From an uncultured Clostridia bacterium (lineage in GTDB: Bacteria; Bacillota; Clostridia; Oscillospirales; Ruminococcaceae): 64,000 bases of DNA. The translations under genes and the position numbers were made by a program. The notes beneath the pieces were generated by a model. That model ran no database searches, had not been told where the DNA came from, and saw only the letters and a program-made list of their open reading frames with translations. Shown piece after piece: positions 29,851 to 38,452 of the stretch (position 1 is its first letter; the number at the start of each line of letters is the position of its first letter). Location of the stretch: NCBI GenBank assembly GCA_947168885.1, contig CAMVNQ010000013.1, positions 32,100 to 96,099 on the forward strand, written 5' to 3'.

Positions 29851-30177
29851 TTATTTCAGTTCATCAGTCTGCCTAAGCTGACGTCCTATATCCATACCGC
29901 CATACATAATACGCACAATGTTCACTGAATCGGCACTCACCACATAAAACACTTCATAGTTATCTACCGGAAAATGCCGTAATTCTTTGGCTCTCCACGG
30001 TTCTTCGTCATAAACCTTGTATCTTTCGGGATTTTCGTCAAGCTTTAGCACCGCACTCTGAATACGGCGTACCAAATCAGCCGCCGTGTCGGGCTCTATC
30101 AACTGATAAGCAACATATTCATATATTCCGCGAATATCACGCTTTGCGTTCGCAGTATAGTTTACTTTGTACTTCAT
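29851..30177 (-). CDS. RelE/ParE-family toxin
   Basis: 108 residues. YKVNYTANAKRDIRGIYEYV, then LKLDENPERYKVYDEEPW, then LRHFPVDNYEVFYVV and VNIVRIMYGGMDIGRQL match the RelE/ParE fold, including the basic strand and the terminal IxRIxxGxxD segment. Acts as an mRNA interferase or gyrase poison depending on subclass; the sequence alone does not decide. Its start overlaps the antitoxin stop by four bases (ATGA), so the two are translationally coupled. Confidence 0.87.
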   Translation of the reverse strand: MKYKVNYTANAKRDIRGIYEYVAYQLIEPDTAADLVRRIQSAVLKLDENPERYKVYDEEPWRAKELRHFPVDNYEVFYVVSADSVNIVRIMYGGMDIGRQLRQTDELK

Positions 30178-30479
30178 ACACCAAAATCCCTGCGAAGTTC
30201 AGCCGCAACTTCCTCTGCCGAAAACACCCTTCCCTGCTCAATATCGTCCATTCCTTTTGTGATCTCAGCGTCAAACTGCTCCTTTGTCATTGTTGAAAGC
30301 GACAGCGGAGCATTCTCCGGCAGCTTCACATCAAAAGGTATGCCGCGATGAATAACGACCTGCCTTAAAAACATTCCTATCGCGTTGGACATGGGTATTC
30401 CAAGCTGATCGAGCACGGCTTCCGCCTGCTCCTTTATGTTCGGCTCAACTCTTGCAAATACATTGGATGTTCTTGCCAT
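30174..30479 (-). CDS. RelB/DinJ-family antitoxin
   Basis: 101 residues from ATG 30479 (after AAGGAGGGATCGTT; an earlier in-frame ATG lacks a ribosome site). The ribbon-helix-helix part is ARTSNVFARVEPNIKEQA, then LDQLGIPMSNAIGMFLRQVV. The C-terminal part (KEQFDAEITKGMDDIEQGR) should neutralise the toxin encoded next. The promoter overlaps a palindrome, as expected for conditional auto-repression. Confidence 0.88.
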   Translation of the reverse strand: MARTSNVFARVEPNIKEQAEAVLDQLGIPMSNAIGMFLRQVVIHRGIPFDVKLPENAPLSLSTMTKEQFDAEITKGMDDIEQGRVFSAEEVAAELRRDFGV

Positions 30480-30506
30480 AACGATCCCTCCTTGTGCTTT
30501 TTCTAT

Positions 30507-30537
30507 ATTATAGCACATTTGCTTGCGAATTGCAAGC
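30507..30537 (-). promoter_or_regulatory. Toxin-antitoxin promoter with operator
   Basis: On the minus strand TTGCAA (30535-30530), 17 bases, TATAAT (30512-30507). The inverted repeat GCTTGC-GAATT-GCAAGC (30521-30537) covers the -35 box. Confidence 0.7.
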
Positions 30538-30630
30538 GCATTGAAAGCATTTTGAACATAGTTTTCTTCGACAATTAACGTCAGGAGGTTCTTATTGTTT
30601 TGTTATTATGTACAAGTATAATATAAGCGT

Positions 30631-30852
30631 TCATTTTGTTACCTCGTTTCCGAGCTTTTCAAATGTGACCGTTTCATTTTTCATAGAATGTTTACCGATG
30701 CGATAACCATGTTCAGTCAGCTCTTTTTTATATTTCAGAAACGAATGGTCTATCGGTATTCCCGCAATCTCTTCTATCTGTCCAAATGTCAGTTTCACGC
30801 TTTCTTCGCCATTCTCCGATATCCATTTCCAAAGAGCATTGTATTTGTTCAT
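30631..30852 (-). CDS. DUF7662-like small protein
   Basis: 73 residues: YNALWKWISENGEESVKLTF, then QIEEIAGIPIDHSFLKYKKE, then a basic end (IGKHSMKNETVTFEKLG). The pattern LTFxxIExIxGxxIPxSxxxxxxxW/Y is found in small putative DNA-binding domain proteins. Its first 125 bases lie inside the 3' end of the acetyltransferase gene in another frame. I consider this the genuine frame; family assignment moderate. Confidence 0.65.
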   Translation of the reverse strand: MNKYNALWKWISENGEESVKLTFGQIEEIAGIPIDHSFLKYKKELTEHGYRIGKHSMKNETVTFEKLGNEVTK

Positions 30853-31381
30853 TTTTCATTCTCTCTATTGCATATACGGATATTTCAACGCCGTCATCGT
30901 CTGTATATTTTTCGACAAGGTTCATTCCTATAGACTCTGCTGTTTTCGCGGAAGGAATATTCTCGGTCCTCATATACGAGTATACTATTCTGAATGACGT
31001 ATGTGAAAACGCCCGGTCTCTTACTGCGGAAGCCGCTTCTTTAGCATATCCGCAGCGCTGCTTGTCGGCTCTTATGTGGTATCCGATCTCGGGTCGGATA
31101 AATCCATTGATGTTCTGCATTGTAAGTCCGCAGTCGCCTATCATTTCTCCTGTATCTTTCAGACATACTGCCCACAGACCGAATCCGAGCACGCGATAAC
31201 GCTCGATATTGGTTTCTATCCACTTACGAATCCGGGCTTCATCGAATGTATATGGATAATGGCGCATATTATCTTTGTCCGCGAGAACACGATAAAGTGC
31301 ATCGAAATCATCGCTGTTCATTTCCCGAAGGAACAGTCGTTCTGTCTTTATTATCTTTTCCAATTTTATCCTCACATACAC
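30728..31381 (-). CDS. GNAT acetyltransferase (RimJ/RimL type), extended C-terminus
   Basis: About 217 residues: IKTERLFLREMNSDDFDALY, then FGLWAVCLKDTGEMIGDCGL, then YHIRADKQRCGYAKEAASAV (acetyl-CoA binding loop, here KQRCGYA rather than QGxG) and VYSYMRTENIPSAKTAESIG, typical of RimJ/L-like N-acetyltransferases. Normal proteins of this class end soon after VSVYAI; here about 45 low-complexity residues continue over the DUF7662-like gene, so a stop codon was probably lost. The start is uncertain: ATG 31381 overlaps the preceding stop, and TTG 31366 lies after GTGAGG. Confidence 0.75.
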   Translation of the reverse strand: MYVRIKLEKIIKTERLFLREMNSDDFDALYRVLADKDNMRHYPYTFDEARIRKWIETNIERYRVLGFGLWAVCLKDTGEMIGDCGLTMQNINGFIRPEIGYHIRADKQRCGYAKEAASAVRDRAFSHTSFRIVYSYMRTENIPSAKTAESIGMNLVEKYTDDDGVEISVYAIERMKNEQIQCSLEMDIGEWRRKRETDIWTDRRDCGNTDRPFVSEI

Positions 31382-31863
31382 TTTTCAAGCGGATGCACTT
31401 CACAGCCCTTATCCACGTAATACGCAAACATCTCGTCCAGTTTTTTCAGATCATAGCTCGTAACACAATCCAAGATAACACGAACCTTATAGCCTGACTT
31501 TACAAGATTGTAGCAGGTCGATTTGACGCACACCGTCGCGTCCGCACCGACGATATAAAACTCCCCGATATCGTTCCGGCGGATAAAATCGACAAATGCT
31601 TCATTTGTAAGAGCGCTTGCCTTGAACTTGTCAAAAATGTTTTCCGATACGACCTTAAGCTCCGGGACAAGCTCGGCACCTTTGGTATCCGGCTTGAATG
31701 TTCTTGTCTTTTCCGAGAGATTGTAATGTTTGATATAGACGATATGCATATTGCTTTCAGCAGCCCGGTCGATCGCATTGTTGACCTGCGCTATTATCTT
31801 TTTGTAGTTTTTCGTTATGTCATTCTGAAGGTCTATTACGACCAGTGCTTTGTTTGTTTTCAT
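31372..31863 (-). CDS. Isochorismatase-family cysteine hydrolase
   Basis: 163 residues. Catalytic triad candidates are Asp in ALVVIDLQND, Lys in FDKFKASAL and Cys in GADATVCVKST, the D-K-C arrangement of this superfamily (nicotinamidase, isochorismatase and relatives). AAGGAGAATAAG precedes ATG 31863. The substrate cannot be read from the sequence. The stop overlaps the possible start of the acetyltransferase gene, so the two may be co-transcribed. Confidence 0.85.
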   Translation of the reverse strand: MKTNKALVVIDLQNDITKNYKKIIAQVNNAIDRAAESNMHIVYIKHYNLSEKTRTFKPDTKGAELVPELKVVSENIFDKFKASALTNEAFVDFIRRNDIGEFYIVGADATVCVKSTCYNLVKSGYKVRVILDCVTSYDLKKLDEMFAYYVDKGCEVHPLEKCM

Positions 31864-32086
31864 TCTTATTCTCCTTTTCTTACGATAAAATATTAAACTT
31901 CATTTATATGATCATCAAATTTATTTTTTGTACAGAAATAACGATCCTATAAGATCAAATTGCCGTTATCCATTCCATAATAAGTTTCCTCTCTTCTTCC
32001 TTGATACATACAAATCATATCAAGGAAGGTTAATTAATTTCTGTCATTATCTATTCAAATTTGTCAGTAATAAACGAAATACATTT

Positions 32087-32530
32087 TTATTCTCTGTACA
32101 TACAGATAGTCCCCTGGGACAACTTAAATCCATTTCTTTCATAAAACTTTGCCGCAGGTGCATATTCACTTGTATATAGGACAACTCCAGCCAGTCCAAT
32201 TTCCCTACTATACTGTAGTACAGTATTCAGTAATGCTCTACCAATACCTTGTCCCTGCATTTGGGGCAATACAGCCATTTCATTAATATATAGCTCTCTT
32301 TTACTTCCTGAAATTTTACAATGTGCAAAAACACAGCCTACTATCTCGCTGTTTTCTTCATATACATATCCAACAAACTTCTTTTGTTCGTAAAAATCTG
32401 ATAAATACGCTCTTGCATTATCAGGATTCCAATCTATCCCCCAATGTTCTATAGGAAAGGCTTGGGCATATATTTCCCCACATCTCTTTAAATCTTCAAC
32501 CTGCATCTGTCTTATCATTTCATATCTCAC
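32087..32530 (-). CDS. GNAT N-acetyltransferase
   Basis: 147 residues with a complete acetyl-CoA signature: INEMAVLPQMQGQGIGRALL (QGQGIG as Q/RxxGxG/A), then GVVLYTSEYAPAAKFYERNG. The N-terminal MIRQMQVEDLKRCGEIYAQAF is standard. The layout resembles aminoglycoside 6'-type and small-molecule acetyltransferases, but the substrate is unknown. One of four GNAT genes on the minus strand of IME-1. Confidence 0.88.
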   Translation of the reverse strand: MRYEMIRQMQVEDLKRCGEIYAQAFPIEHWGIDWNPDNARAYLSDFYEQKKFVGYVYEENSEIVGCVFAHCKISGSKRELYINEMAVLPQMQGQGIGRALLNTVLQYSREIGLAGVVLYTSEYAPAAKFYERNGFKLSQGTICMYRE

Positions 32531-32552
32531 CCTAATTTAACAATATTTTTTT

Positions 32553-32699
32553 CTATTGAATGTGATCTGATTCCGGGCATCCTTTCAAAGTCTCATAGTC
32601 AATAGGCGTTGTGAGACCTTCTACCTTTTCAAAGTACAGCTTTTCGCCGTCCTGCTCGGTATTGACACTAGCAAGAGCCACGACCTGTTTCACCGGATA
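32553..32699 (-). pseudogene. C-terminal remnant of an unrecognised protein
   Basis: A minus-strand frame without a start reads YPVKQVVALASVNTEQDGEK, then LYFEKVEGLTTPIDYETLKG and ends SDHIQ. Good protein character, too short to assign. It fills the gap between two GNAT genes and indicates deletion within the cargo. Confidence 0.4.
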
Positions 32700-32703
32700 A
32701 GAC

Positions 32704-33663
32704 TCATATCAAAGAAGCTCTCTGCATGATCCGCTCATCTATCCTGCGCACAACACTGTTGGTATAGGCATGAAAATGCTTTAGCCAGAACCCGCTGCCC
32801 GACGGATTGATGCTTTCAAAATCCACGCCAAATCCGGTATATCCCTCAGTTTTCAAGGTGCTTATAACAAAATTCAACAAGTTCTGATATACTCCCTTGC
32901 CCCTGTGCTCTGGAATACAATATGCCCCCATAATATGACGATAAAGATTCCCGGACGCAACGAATGTTTCGCCCTCTTCTGACACTTCCATATATGCACA
33001 TAATTCTCCGCCTGTCTTCGCTGCAAAGTAACGTACCTTATTTTTTTCCGAAGAATCCAGGAACTCTTCCTGTGTATCATGTTTTCGATTCACAAAAAAT
33101 GGACTGGAGCAGTAATGCTCATTAAGTGCTAAATGCAGCGGATAAATATATGAATAATCTTCCTTGGGCATTTCAAAAAACTCATATCCGTCGCATACAA
33201 CACAATCCATTGTTTTCATCGGACGAATGGCATCTATGCACCTCATGCCAAATCCATACCGAAATAGCTGCTGTTTTGCTTCCTCATCATGTTCATATAA
33301 ACAAATGGCATGTGACATTGCTCCGGCTTTTACCCACTTTTTTGCAGCTGCCTGATACAAGGCTGCATATATCCTGCCGTGATTTTCCATAACTGCACCA
33401 TTTGCACCCATTGGTGAAAAAACTCCTCTTACATCAGTGGAACGAAAAGCATTCTCAAATGGTTCCACACTGCAAAGAAATCCGACCATTTTTCCGCCTT
33501 CAAATGCTGCAACACCGAATCCGTTTCCGGATAATTGTTTCAGTATCGGAATGTCTGATATTTCCGGAAGCTCCTGTGTAAATGCTCTCTCATGATTATA
33601 TGCGCGAAGGGCAATTTCCGCTGCTTCCTCTGTATATTTCGGTTCAAAGTCTCTGATTATCAT
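32704..33663 (-). CDS. GNAT acetyltransferase, two-domain
   Basis: 319 residues. The N-terminal GNAT-like half (DFEPKYTEEAAEIALRAYN, GVAAFEGGKMVGFLC, AVMENHGRIYAALYQAAAKK) and C-terminal half (FAAKTGGELCAYMEVSEEGE, GAYCIPEHRGKGVYQNLLNF) both show the fold; only the C-terminal one has a clear acetyl-CoA loop (RGKGV). Proteins of this size and layout are common Firmicutes GNATs of unknown substrate. The start ATG has only a weak ribosome site. Confidence 0.83.
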   Translation of the reverse strand: MIIRDFEPKYTEEAAEIALRAYNHERAFTQELPEISDIPILKQLSGNGFGVAAFEGGKMVGFLCSVEPFENAFRSTDVRGVFSPMGANGAVMENHGRIYAALYQAAAKKWVKAGAMSHAICLYEHDEEAKQQLFRYGFGMRCIDAIRPMKTMDCVVCDGYEFFEMPKEDYSYIYPLHLALNEHYCSSPFFVNRKHDTQEEFLDSSEKNKVRYFAAKTGGELCAYMEVSEEGETFVASGNLYRHIMGAYCIPEHRGKGVYQNLLNFVISTLKTEGYTGFGVDFESINPSGSGFWLKHFHAYTNSVVRRIDERIMQRASLI

Positions 33664-33697
33664 TTATTTCTTTTCTCCAGATCTTGATTATTCGTAA

Positions 33698-34174
33698 TTA
33701 TAGGGAATACTCGTTCAGGTCTTTTGCCATCATGTATTCCGTGACTCCGGGACGGTACAGGTTCGGAATCTCCCCGACTTGCTGATAGCCGTTTCTTTCA
33801 TAGAACCGCTTTGCATTAGGATTATAATCTGCGACAACAAGGAAAAACTTATCTGCCGTTTTATACGCGATATTTTCAGAAAAATCCAACAGAGTCTTGC
33901 CAATCCCCTTGTTCCTGTATTCTTCTTTCACGGCGATGATATGCAGGTATGGAAAACTGTGAAACGCTCCTTTGGGAATGATATATGTAAAGCCAACGCA
34001 TTCTTCACCGATGAACGCCACATACAAATTCTCTTGGCGGATCCCTTCAAGAATCGCGTCTTCCGCACTTCCAGGCGAAGAAAAGTATCTTTCGCCGAGT
34101 ATGGACTGACATAGTGCGTCCCTGCAATCCTTCAGATACAGTTCGTTTCCTTTTTCAAATGTGATCTCCTGCAT
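33698..34174 (-). CDS. GNAT N-acetyltransferase
   Basis: 158 residues. YLHIIAVKEEYRNKGIGKTL is the acetyl-CoA binding segment (RNKGIG) and ADYNPNAKRFYERNGYQQVG the conserved C-terminal motif. The start follows GGGAGATTGGA. Substrate unknown. Confidence 0.88.
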   Translation of the reverse strand: MQEITFEKGNELYLKDCRDALCQSILGERYFSSPGSAEDAILEGIRQENLYVAFIGEECVGFTYIIPKGAFHSFPYLHIIAVKEEYRNKGIGKTLLDFSENIAYKTADKFFLVVADYNPNAKRFYERNGYQQVGEIPNLYRPGVTEYMMAKDLNEYSL

Positions 34175-34193
34175 TCCAATCTCCCTCTTTGCA

Positions 34194-34619
34194 TCAGCGC
34201 TCTATTGAACCTGCGTACTGCCGGCCGCAACCGCTGCACACACCTGTGTGGACACAGATGATACCTCCGCAGACGGAACATGTCCACTGCTTCCGCTCGC
34301 GCTCCAGAAAAGCGGACATTCCTGCCTCCCGGATGAACCGCAGATTCTCCAACGGGGACTCGCGGAGCGGGTACTGCGATCCATACCGGGTCTCCTTTTC
34401 CATGACATCGGCGCAAGGGAAATCCGGACACTCATCGCAGAATGAATACCCGTTCGACTTTCTCTTTTTGCACAGAATGATACCGCATCTCTCTGAACAA
34501 AACTCCGGTTTGTTGTCGTTCGGGCCACGGCATCCGGCACAGCGGCCGGTCTCAGCCAGCGAACGCTTGCAGATGCCGCAGTCCAGTCCGCATGGAGCAA
34601 TCATATCCGCAATGAACAT
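34194..34619 (-). CDS. DUF3795-like cysteine-rich protein
   Basis: 141 residues. The N-terminus MIAPCGLDCGICKRSLA, then GRCAGCRG, SERCGIILCKKRK and FCDECPDFPC match the DUF3795 pattern of paired Cys that probably bind zinc or an iron-sulfur cluster. The C-terminus adds a rubredoxin-like pair (CSVCGG, CSGCG). AAGGAGG lies ten bases before ATG 34619. Function unknown. Confidence 0.77.
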   Translation of the reverse strand: MFIADMIAPCGLDCGICKRSLAETGRCAGCRGPNDNKPEFCSERCGIILCKKRKSNGYSFCDECPDFPCADVMEKETRYGSQYPLRESPLENLRFIREAGMSAFLERERKQWTCSVCGGIICVHTGVCSGCGRQYAGSIER

Positions 34620-34670
34620 TCCTTTCAGTCCTCCTTACTTGTCACCGTCGGCTGATCGGCAATTATTCTT

Positions 34671-34868
34671 TCAGACCACCGGGAAAAACAATTTATTCTG
34701 CCCGGTTGCCGGTTCGGTAAAATCGCATACCGCACCCGCAAGTTTCAGCCCAAGTTCCGGAATAAGGCTTTTGATCGCGTATTCAAATATCTTGCCATAG
34801 TTTCCCGGCTGAACCTCTGTCACAAGATATTTTCTTGCCGGCATGACCCACTTTACCCATTTAAACAT
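34671..34868 (-). CDS. Short GyrI-like ligand-binding domain fragment
   Basis: 65 residues from ATG 34868 (after GGAGGAGAA). MPARKYLVTEVQPGNYGKIF, then YAIKSLIPELGLKLAGAVCD and NKLFFPVV fit the C-terminal half of GyrI/AraC effector-binding (SOUL-like) domains, which usually need about 150 residues. Either a half-domain protein or a truncated gene with a new start. Confidence 0.5.
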   Translation of the reverse strand: MFKWVKWVMPARKYLVTEVQPGNYGKIFEYAIKSLIPELGLKLAGAVCDFTEPATGQNKLFFPVV

Positions 34869-35018
34869 TTCTCCTCCATAAAAATCCGGCACGGAACAGA
34901 GGCACACGGATAACATAGGGTCTCCGCTTCGATGCGTTTAATTAAGGCACTATCGGGCCTGTGTATCGATAAACCGGTGTATGCCTGCGACAAGTTTATC
35001 TCTGCGAATATCTGAGCT

Positions 35019-35921
35019 TCATAATGTTCCGTTCATCAGCCGCTCAACTTCATCAAGCGCCGGCGGGTGCAGCGGCAGCGGGAACCGCGATATTGCAGCG
35101 CCGGAGCAGGCACTTGCGAATCTCACAAGTTCGTCGTCCGTCATTCCGTGCAATACGCCGTAAGTGCAGCCCGCCTTGAAGGTATCACCCGCGCCGAGCG
35201 TGCTTTTCACGTTGACCGTGAAAGGCTCCATGCGATGCATTTTGCCGCCCTTCCTGCCGTAGAGCATTTCGTCCGCACCCTGCGTTATTATCGTCAGTCC
35301 GTCGGTTTCCGACTGCATCAGCGCGAACACTTCCTCGTTCGGCATTCCGGGATATTGCTGCGATGTACACTCGTTAGATACAACGTTCACAGCGGCGCCC
35401 CGGTGCAGGAAAGAGTCGTGACGGCTGTCTATCGTAACATATGGTATGTAAAGCTCGATGCAATACTTCGCCGCGGTCAGCGACTCCTCGCCAAAAAACG
35501 GGTCTATCGCAGCGACCTTACAGCTTGCAATATGTTCTTTTTTCGGAACATTCCACCAGCATTTTCCCGACGAGAAAAGCTGCTGAAAGAAGCCCATTGG
35601 CGTGCGGGTATTGCCGGATATAACTACATAATCCATGACCCCCGCGTCGTTCTCTGTGAATGTCATTGGTGACATATCAACGCTCTTGCCGCTGTAAAAC
35701 GATTTGAGCATCGGCGCAACTTCTGTTCCGATGTGATTTCCGTCCATTACGACCGACGCTCCGAGAGACGCGAGCACAGTCGCTGCTGTTCCGGTCTCGC
35801 CGCCGGGAAGAAAATAGTGTTCGCATATCTCGGAATACTCATCGGGACGAAGAAACCCGTCTTTCAGCAGGAACGAGTGCGTTCCGAGAACCATTCCGAA
35901 AAGGTAAATATCTGCTTTCAT
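35019..35921 (-). CDS. PfkB-family carbohydrate kinase
   Basis: 300 residues. Signature 1 region PGGETGTAATVLASLGASV and signature 2 VNVKSTLGAGDTFKAGCTYG with the catalytic Asp and anion hole GAGD identify a ribokinase-like ATP-dependent sugar or nucleoside kinase. Length is normal. The final FPLPLHPPALDEVERLM is standard. The substrate cannot be assigned; the region after signature 1 lacks features specific to fructokinase or adenosine kinase. It stands alone among the cargo genes, with no transporter or isomerase. Confidence 0.87.
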   Translation of the reverse strand: MKADIYLFGMVLGTHSFLLKDGFLRPDEYSEICEHYFLPGGETGTAATVLASLGASVVMDGNHIGTEVAPMLKSFYSGKSVDMSPMTFTENDAGVMDYVVISGNTRTPMGFFQQLFSSGKCWWNVPKKEHIASCKVAAIDPFFGEESLTAAKYCIELYIPYVTIDSRHDSFLHRGAAVNVVSNECTSQQYPGMPNEEVFALMQSETDGLTIITQGADEMLYGRKGGKMHRMEPFTVNVKSTLGAGDTFKAGCTYGVLHGMTDDELVRFASACSGAAISRFPLPLHPPALDEVERLMNGTL

Positions 35922-35994
35922 TTTGCTGCTTCCTCATAGAAACGACTTCGGCGCAGACCGCAAAAAGCAGTCTGCGCTTATTTTTTGTCTGCGC

Positions 35995-36837
35995 TCATAT
36001 CTTTCTGAGCGGCACCCAGATATAGCTCAATGTATCCGCAGGATCGTCGGCAGGAGGCATATAGACCTCGATAGAGTAATTTCCCGCAAGCTCATATCCC
36101 TTCAGCGACGGCAGCCATTCCGACCATATCTGCGTATTCACGCTCTGCAGACTCTCCGGAAGCGGACCCTTGCATCTGAACTGAGCCCAGAGGCTTCCCG
36201 GTATCTGATATGTTTCGCAGCCTTCGGGAATATCCTCCCACGGCGCGTAAAGGTCAGCGATCCAGTAATCAAAATCCTTTCCGTCCATATCGAGACACAC
36301 GCCGAGCATTCCTTTGAGCCCTTTCATATCCGACATCCATTCATTCCAGAACTTCGGTATTTCCTGATAGCTCGTCTCGGCATTGAACCGTCTTTTGAAG
36401 CCGACAATAGTGAACGGCGCTTTCTCTGTAATACGATAATCCAACATTTTTCCACCCTCCAGTGTTATTCTGATGTGAAGCGGAGCGAATGAACGCAGTC
36501 CGGCGCCCGCTTCTCTTGCCTGTGACGGAGTTATGCCGTAAAACCTCTGAAAAGCCTTTGCGAAGCTGTCCGGCGAGTCGTAGCCATACTTTAGCGCGAC
36601 ATCTATCACCTTTGTGTCGGAGCCGAAAAGCTCCTGAGCCGCCAGCGTCATTCTGCGCGCACGGATATATTCACCGACGGTCATACCGCAAAGCGCTCCG
36701 AAGATACGCTGATAATAGAACGGAGACAATGCCGCCTTATCCGCAATATCCTTAATGTCAAGCTCGTCTGCAAGATTTTGCTCGATATAGTTTATCGACT
36801 CCTGAAAGCCCTCGACCCAGCCGTTCATAGTGTTCAC
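35995..36837 (-). CDS. AraC-family regulator with GyrI-like effector domain
   Basis: 280 residues. Two helix-turn-helix motifs at the N-terminus (LDIKDIADKAALSPFYYQRI and VIDVALKYGYDSPDSFAKAF, followed by FYGITPSQAR), then a GyrI/SOUL-like small-molecule domain (TIVGFKRRFNAETSYQEIPK, then YEL...IEVYMPP). Such proteins activate efflux or detoxification genes. GGAGGGATGTGAACACT precedes ATG 36837. The neighbouring 34671 fragment encodes part of a similar ligand domain. Confidence 0.88.
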   Translation of the reverse strand: MNTMNGWVEGFQESINYIEQNLADELDIKDIADKAALSPFYYQRIFGALCGMTVGEYIRARRMTLAAQELFGSDTKVIDVALKYGYDSPDSFAKAFQRFYGITPSQAREAGAGLRSFAPLHIRITLEGGKMLDYRITEKAPFTIVGFKRRFNAETSYQEIPKFWNEWMSDMKGLKGMLGVCLDMDGKDFDYWIADLYAPWEDIPEGCETYQIPGSLWAQFRCKGPLPESLQSVNTQIWSEWLPSLKGYELAGNYSIEVYMPPADDPADTLSYIWVPLRKI

Positions 36838-36935
36838 ATCCCTCCGTTCTGTTATCAGTATATCATGTTTTCATCTCCTGTGCCCGACTTTCTGTGCTCT
36901 CTTTTTCGGGCTCACAATTTATTTTGCGCTCCTGA

Positions 36936-37316
36936 TTAAAACAACCACTCTTTTGCTTTTTCATAATCGGAAAGGAATTTAACTGCAATTCCTTTTCTAT
37001 TTATTTTTACGAAAGACTTTTGCCAACACTTATCAACTCCGACAAACGCGATCTTTCTGAATATTTTATCGGTCTCTGTAATTGCAGTTACTATTGTTTC
37101 CGCTATTTTTTCGGTAATATCTGTTTCATCAAGATTGATTATCATAAACGATGAAACGGAAGGTTTTGAAAAAGCTTTTACATCTCCGAGAAATTTTGCG
37201 ATCACATCATCTTCATAAGCGCCCATTCCGTCTAAATGCTCACACCATATCTGTCCGCCATTGTAATTGAGTTCAAACGACTTCTTTTTTATTCCGGCTT
37301 GATGAATGATATTCAT
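36936..37316 (-). CDS. Conserved hypothetical protein, STAS-like
   Basis: 126 residues from ATG 37316 (GGAGG upstream; an earlier in-frame ATG has none). FELNYNGGQIWCEHLDGMGA, then SFMIINLDETDITEKIAETI, then RKIAFVGVDKCWQKSF and VKFLSDYEKAKEWL show the strand/helix order of STAS/SpoIIAA-like domains. Third gene of a probable TetR/phosphatidyltransferase operon (27-base gap). Function unknown. Confidence 0.6.
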   Translation of the reverse strand: MNIIHQAGIKKKSFELNYNGGQIWCEHLDGMGAYEDDVIAKFLGDVKAFSKPSVSSFMIINLDETDITEKIAETIVTAITETDKIFRKIAFVGVDKCWQKSFVKINRKGIAVKFLSDYEKAKEWLF

Positions 37317-37342
37317 AGCGTTTGTCCTCCGTCGGTACTTTC

Positions 37343-37828
37343 TTATTGATTTTCTGTTATTACATAACATTCATGAACCGCCGCCGCTGTTGCGAAAAAA
37401 CAAACAAATGCCGCACTATAATTCAAATCGATAAATGTCAGCGTCAGCGGGAAAATGAAAAGCAGCCCTCCGGTCATCTTGTTTATTATGGAATGTACAG
37501 CCACAAACATTTTCTGTCTGATGTATCCTGCTGCGATATTTGTCACCCTAATAAATGCTATGACAGCGATCCAGATATAAAGCCAAATGGGAATATTCAA
37601 AACAGGCAGCAGTTTTATCAGGCATACCGCCACAAATACGATATCCGCAATAGTATCAAGCCTTGAACCGAACTCGCTGACGGTATTTGTTTTTCTTGCC
37701 ACAGCACCGTCGATCATATCTGTAAAACCCGAGGTCAGATATACTGCATAAAAAGCGGGAGAAAACACAGGAAAGAACAGCAGTACAGCACTCAGTAATA
37801 TCCTGATGCTTGTTATGATATTTGCCAT
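37343..37828 (-). CDS. CDP-alcohol phosphatidyltransferase
   Basis: 161 residues, about four or five membrane helices. The family motif is complete: DGAVARKTNTVSEFGSRLD followed by TIAD (DGxxAR-x8-GxxxDxxxD), so Mg2+ and CDP-lipid binding should be intact. It would join a CDP-diacylglycerol head group to an alcohol such as glycerol phosphate; the substrate is not readable. It follows the TetR stop by one base, so it is probably under TetR control. Confidence 0.87.
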   Translation of the reverse strand: MANIITSIRILLSAVLLFFPVFSPAFYAVYLTSGFTDMIDGAVARKTNTVSEFGSRLDTIADIVFVAVCLIKLLPVLNIPIWLYIWIAVIAFIRVTNIAAGYIRQKMFVAVHSIINKMTGGLLFIFPLTLTFIDLNYSAAFVCFFATAAAVHECYVITENQ

Positions 37829-37829
37829 T

Positions 37830-38429
37830 TTATTTTGGCTGCACCCCGTAAGTCTTGATAAAATGCATACTGAACTTTTCTATCTGCGCAAGCGCATCAT
37901 CAGTCTTCTCCGGCTCACGGTCACACAAGTGAATAAGCGCGGAGATCGGAGTTGTATATGCAAACGCGAGCATTTCCGGATCGTCTCGCCGCAGCAGCCC
38001 CTTATTCATCATACCGTCAAAGATATATGTGAACATCTCTTTCAGCCCAGTCAGAAAATGTTTTGTTGCAAGCTCCCGCGCTCGGTCGTCACGAAATTGC
38101 TCGATCGTGAGCAGCTTACGCGTCATTACAATATTTTCATCGTGTATCGTGATATTCACCATTTGCATTGTCATTCCGACCAGCCCGTCCAATGTATCGG
38201 GAACAGGCGGCATATTTTCCCGCGAGCCGAAGCGCTCCGCATAATATTCGATCATCTTGTCGAGCAGGGCGTTCCAGATATCCTCCTTGCTCTCAAAATG
38301 CTTGTACATCGAGGATTTCACTAGTCCCAGCGACGCAGTGAGCTCTCGGATATTCGTTCCGTCATAACCATTCTGCGAAAACATTGCAAGCGCCGCCTCA
38401 AGTATTCGTTCTTTTGTGTCTTTCGCCAT
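37830..38429 (-). CDS. TetR/AcrR-family repressor
   Basis: 199 residues from ATG 38429 (GGAGATCGGT upstream). N-terminal helix-turn-helix AKDTKERILEAALAMFSQNG, then YDGTNIRELTASLGLVKSSM and YKHFESKEDIWNALL are typical. The C-terminal ligand domain ends with a long helix (PEKTDDALAQIEKFSMHFI). The adjacent palindromic operator straddles its own promoter, so it should repress itself and the phosphatidyltransferase operon. Confidence 0.9.
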   Translation of the reverse strand: MAKDTKERILEAALAMFSQNGYDGTNIRELTASLGLVKSSMYKHFESKEDIWNALLDKMIEYYAERFGSRENMPPVPDTLDGLVGMTMQMVNITIHDENIVMTRKLLTIEQFRDDRARELATKHFLTGLKEMFTYIFDGMMNKGLLRRDDPEMLAFAYTTPISALIHLCDREPEKTDDALAQIEKFSMHFIKTYGVQPK

Positions 38430-38452
38430 ACCGATCTCCTTCATAACAAATC

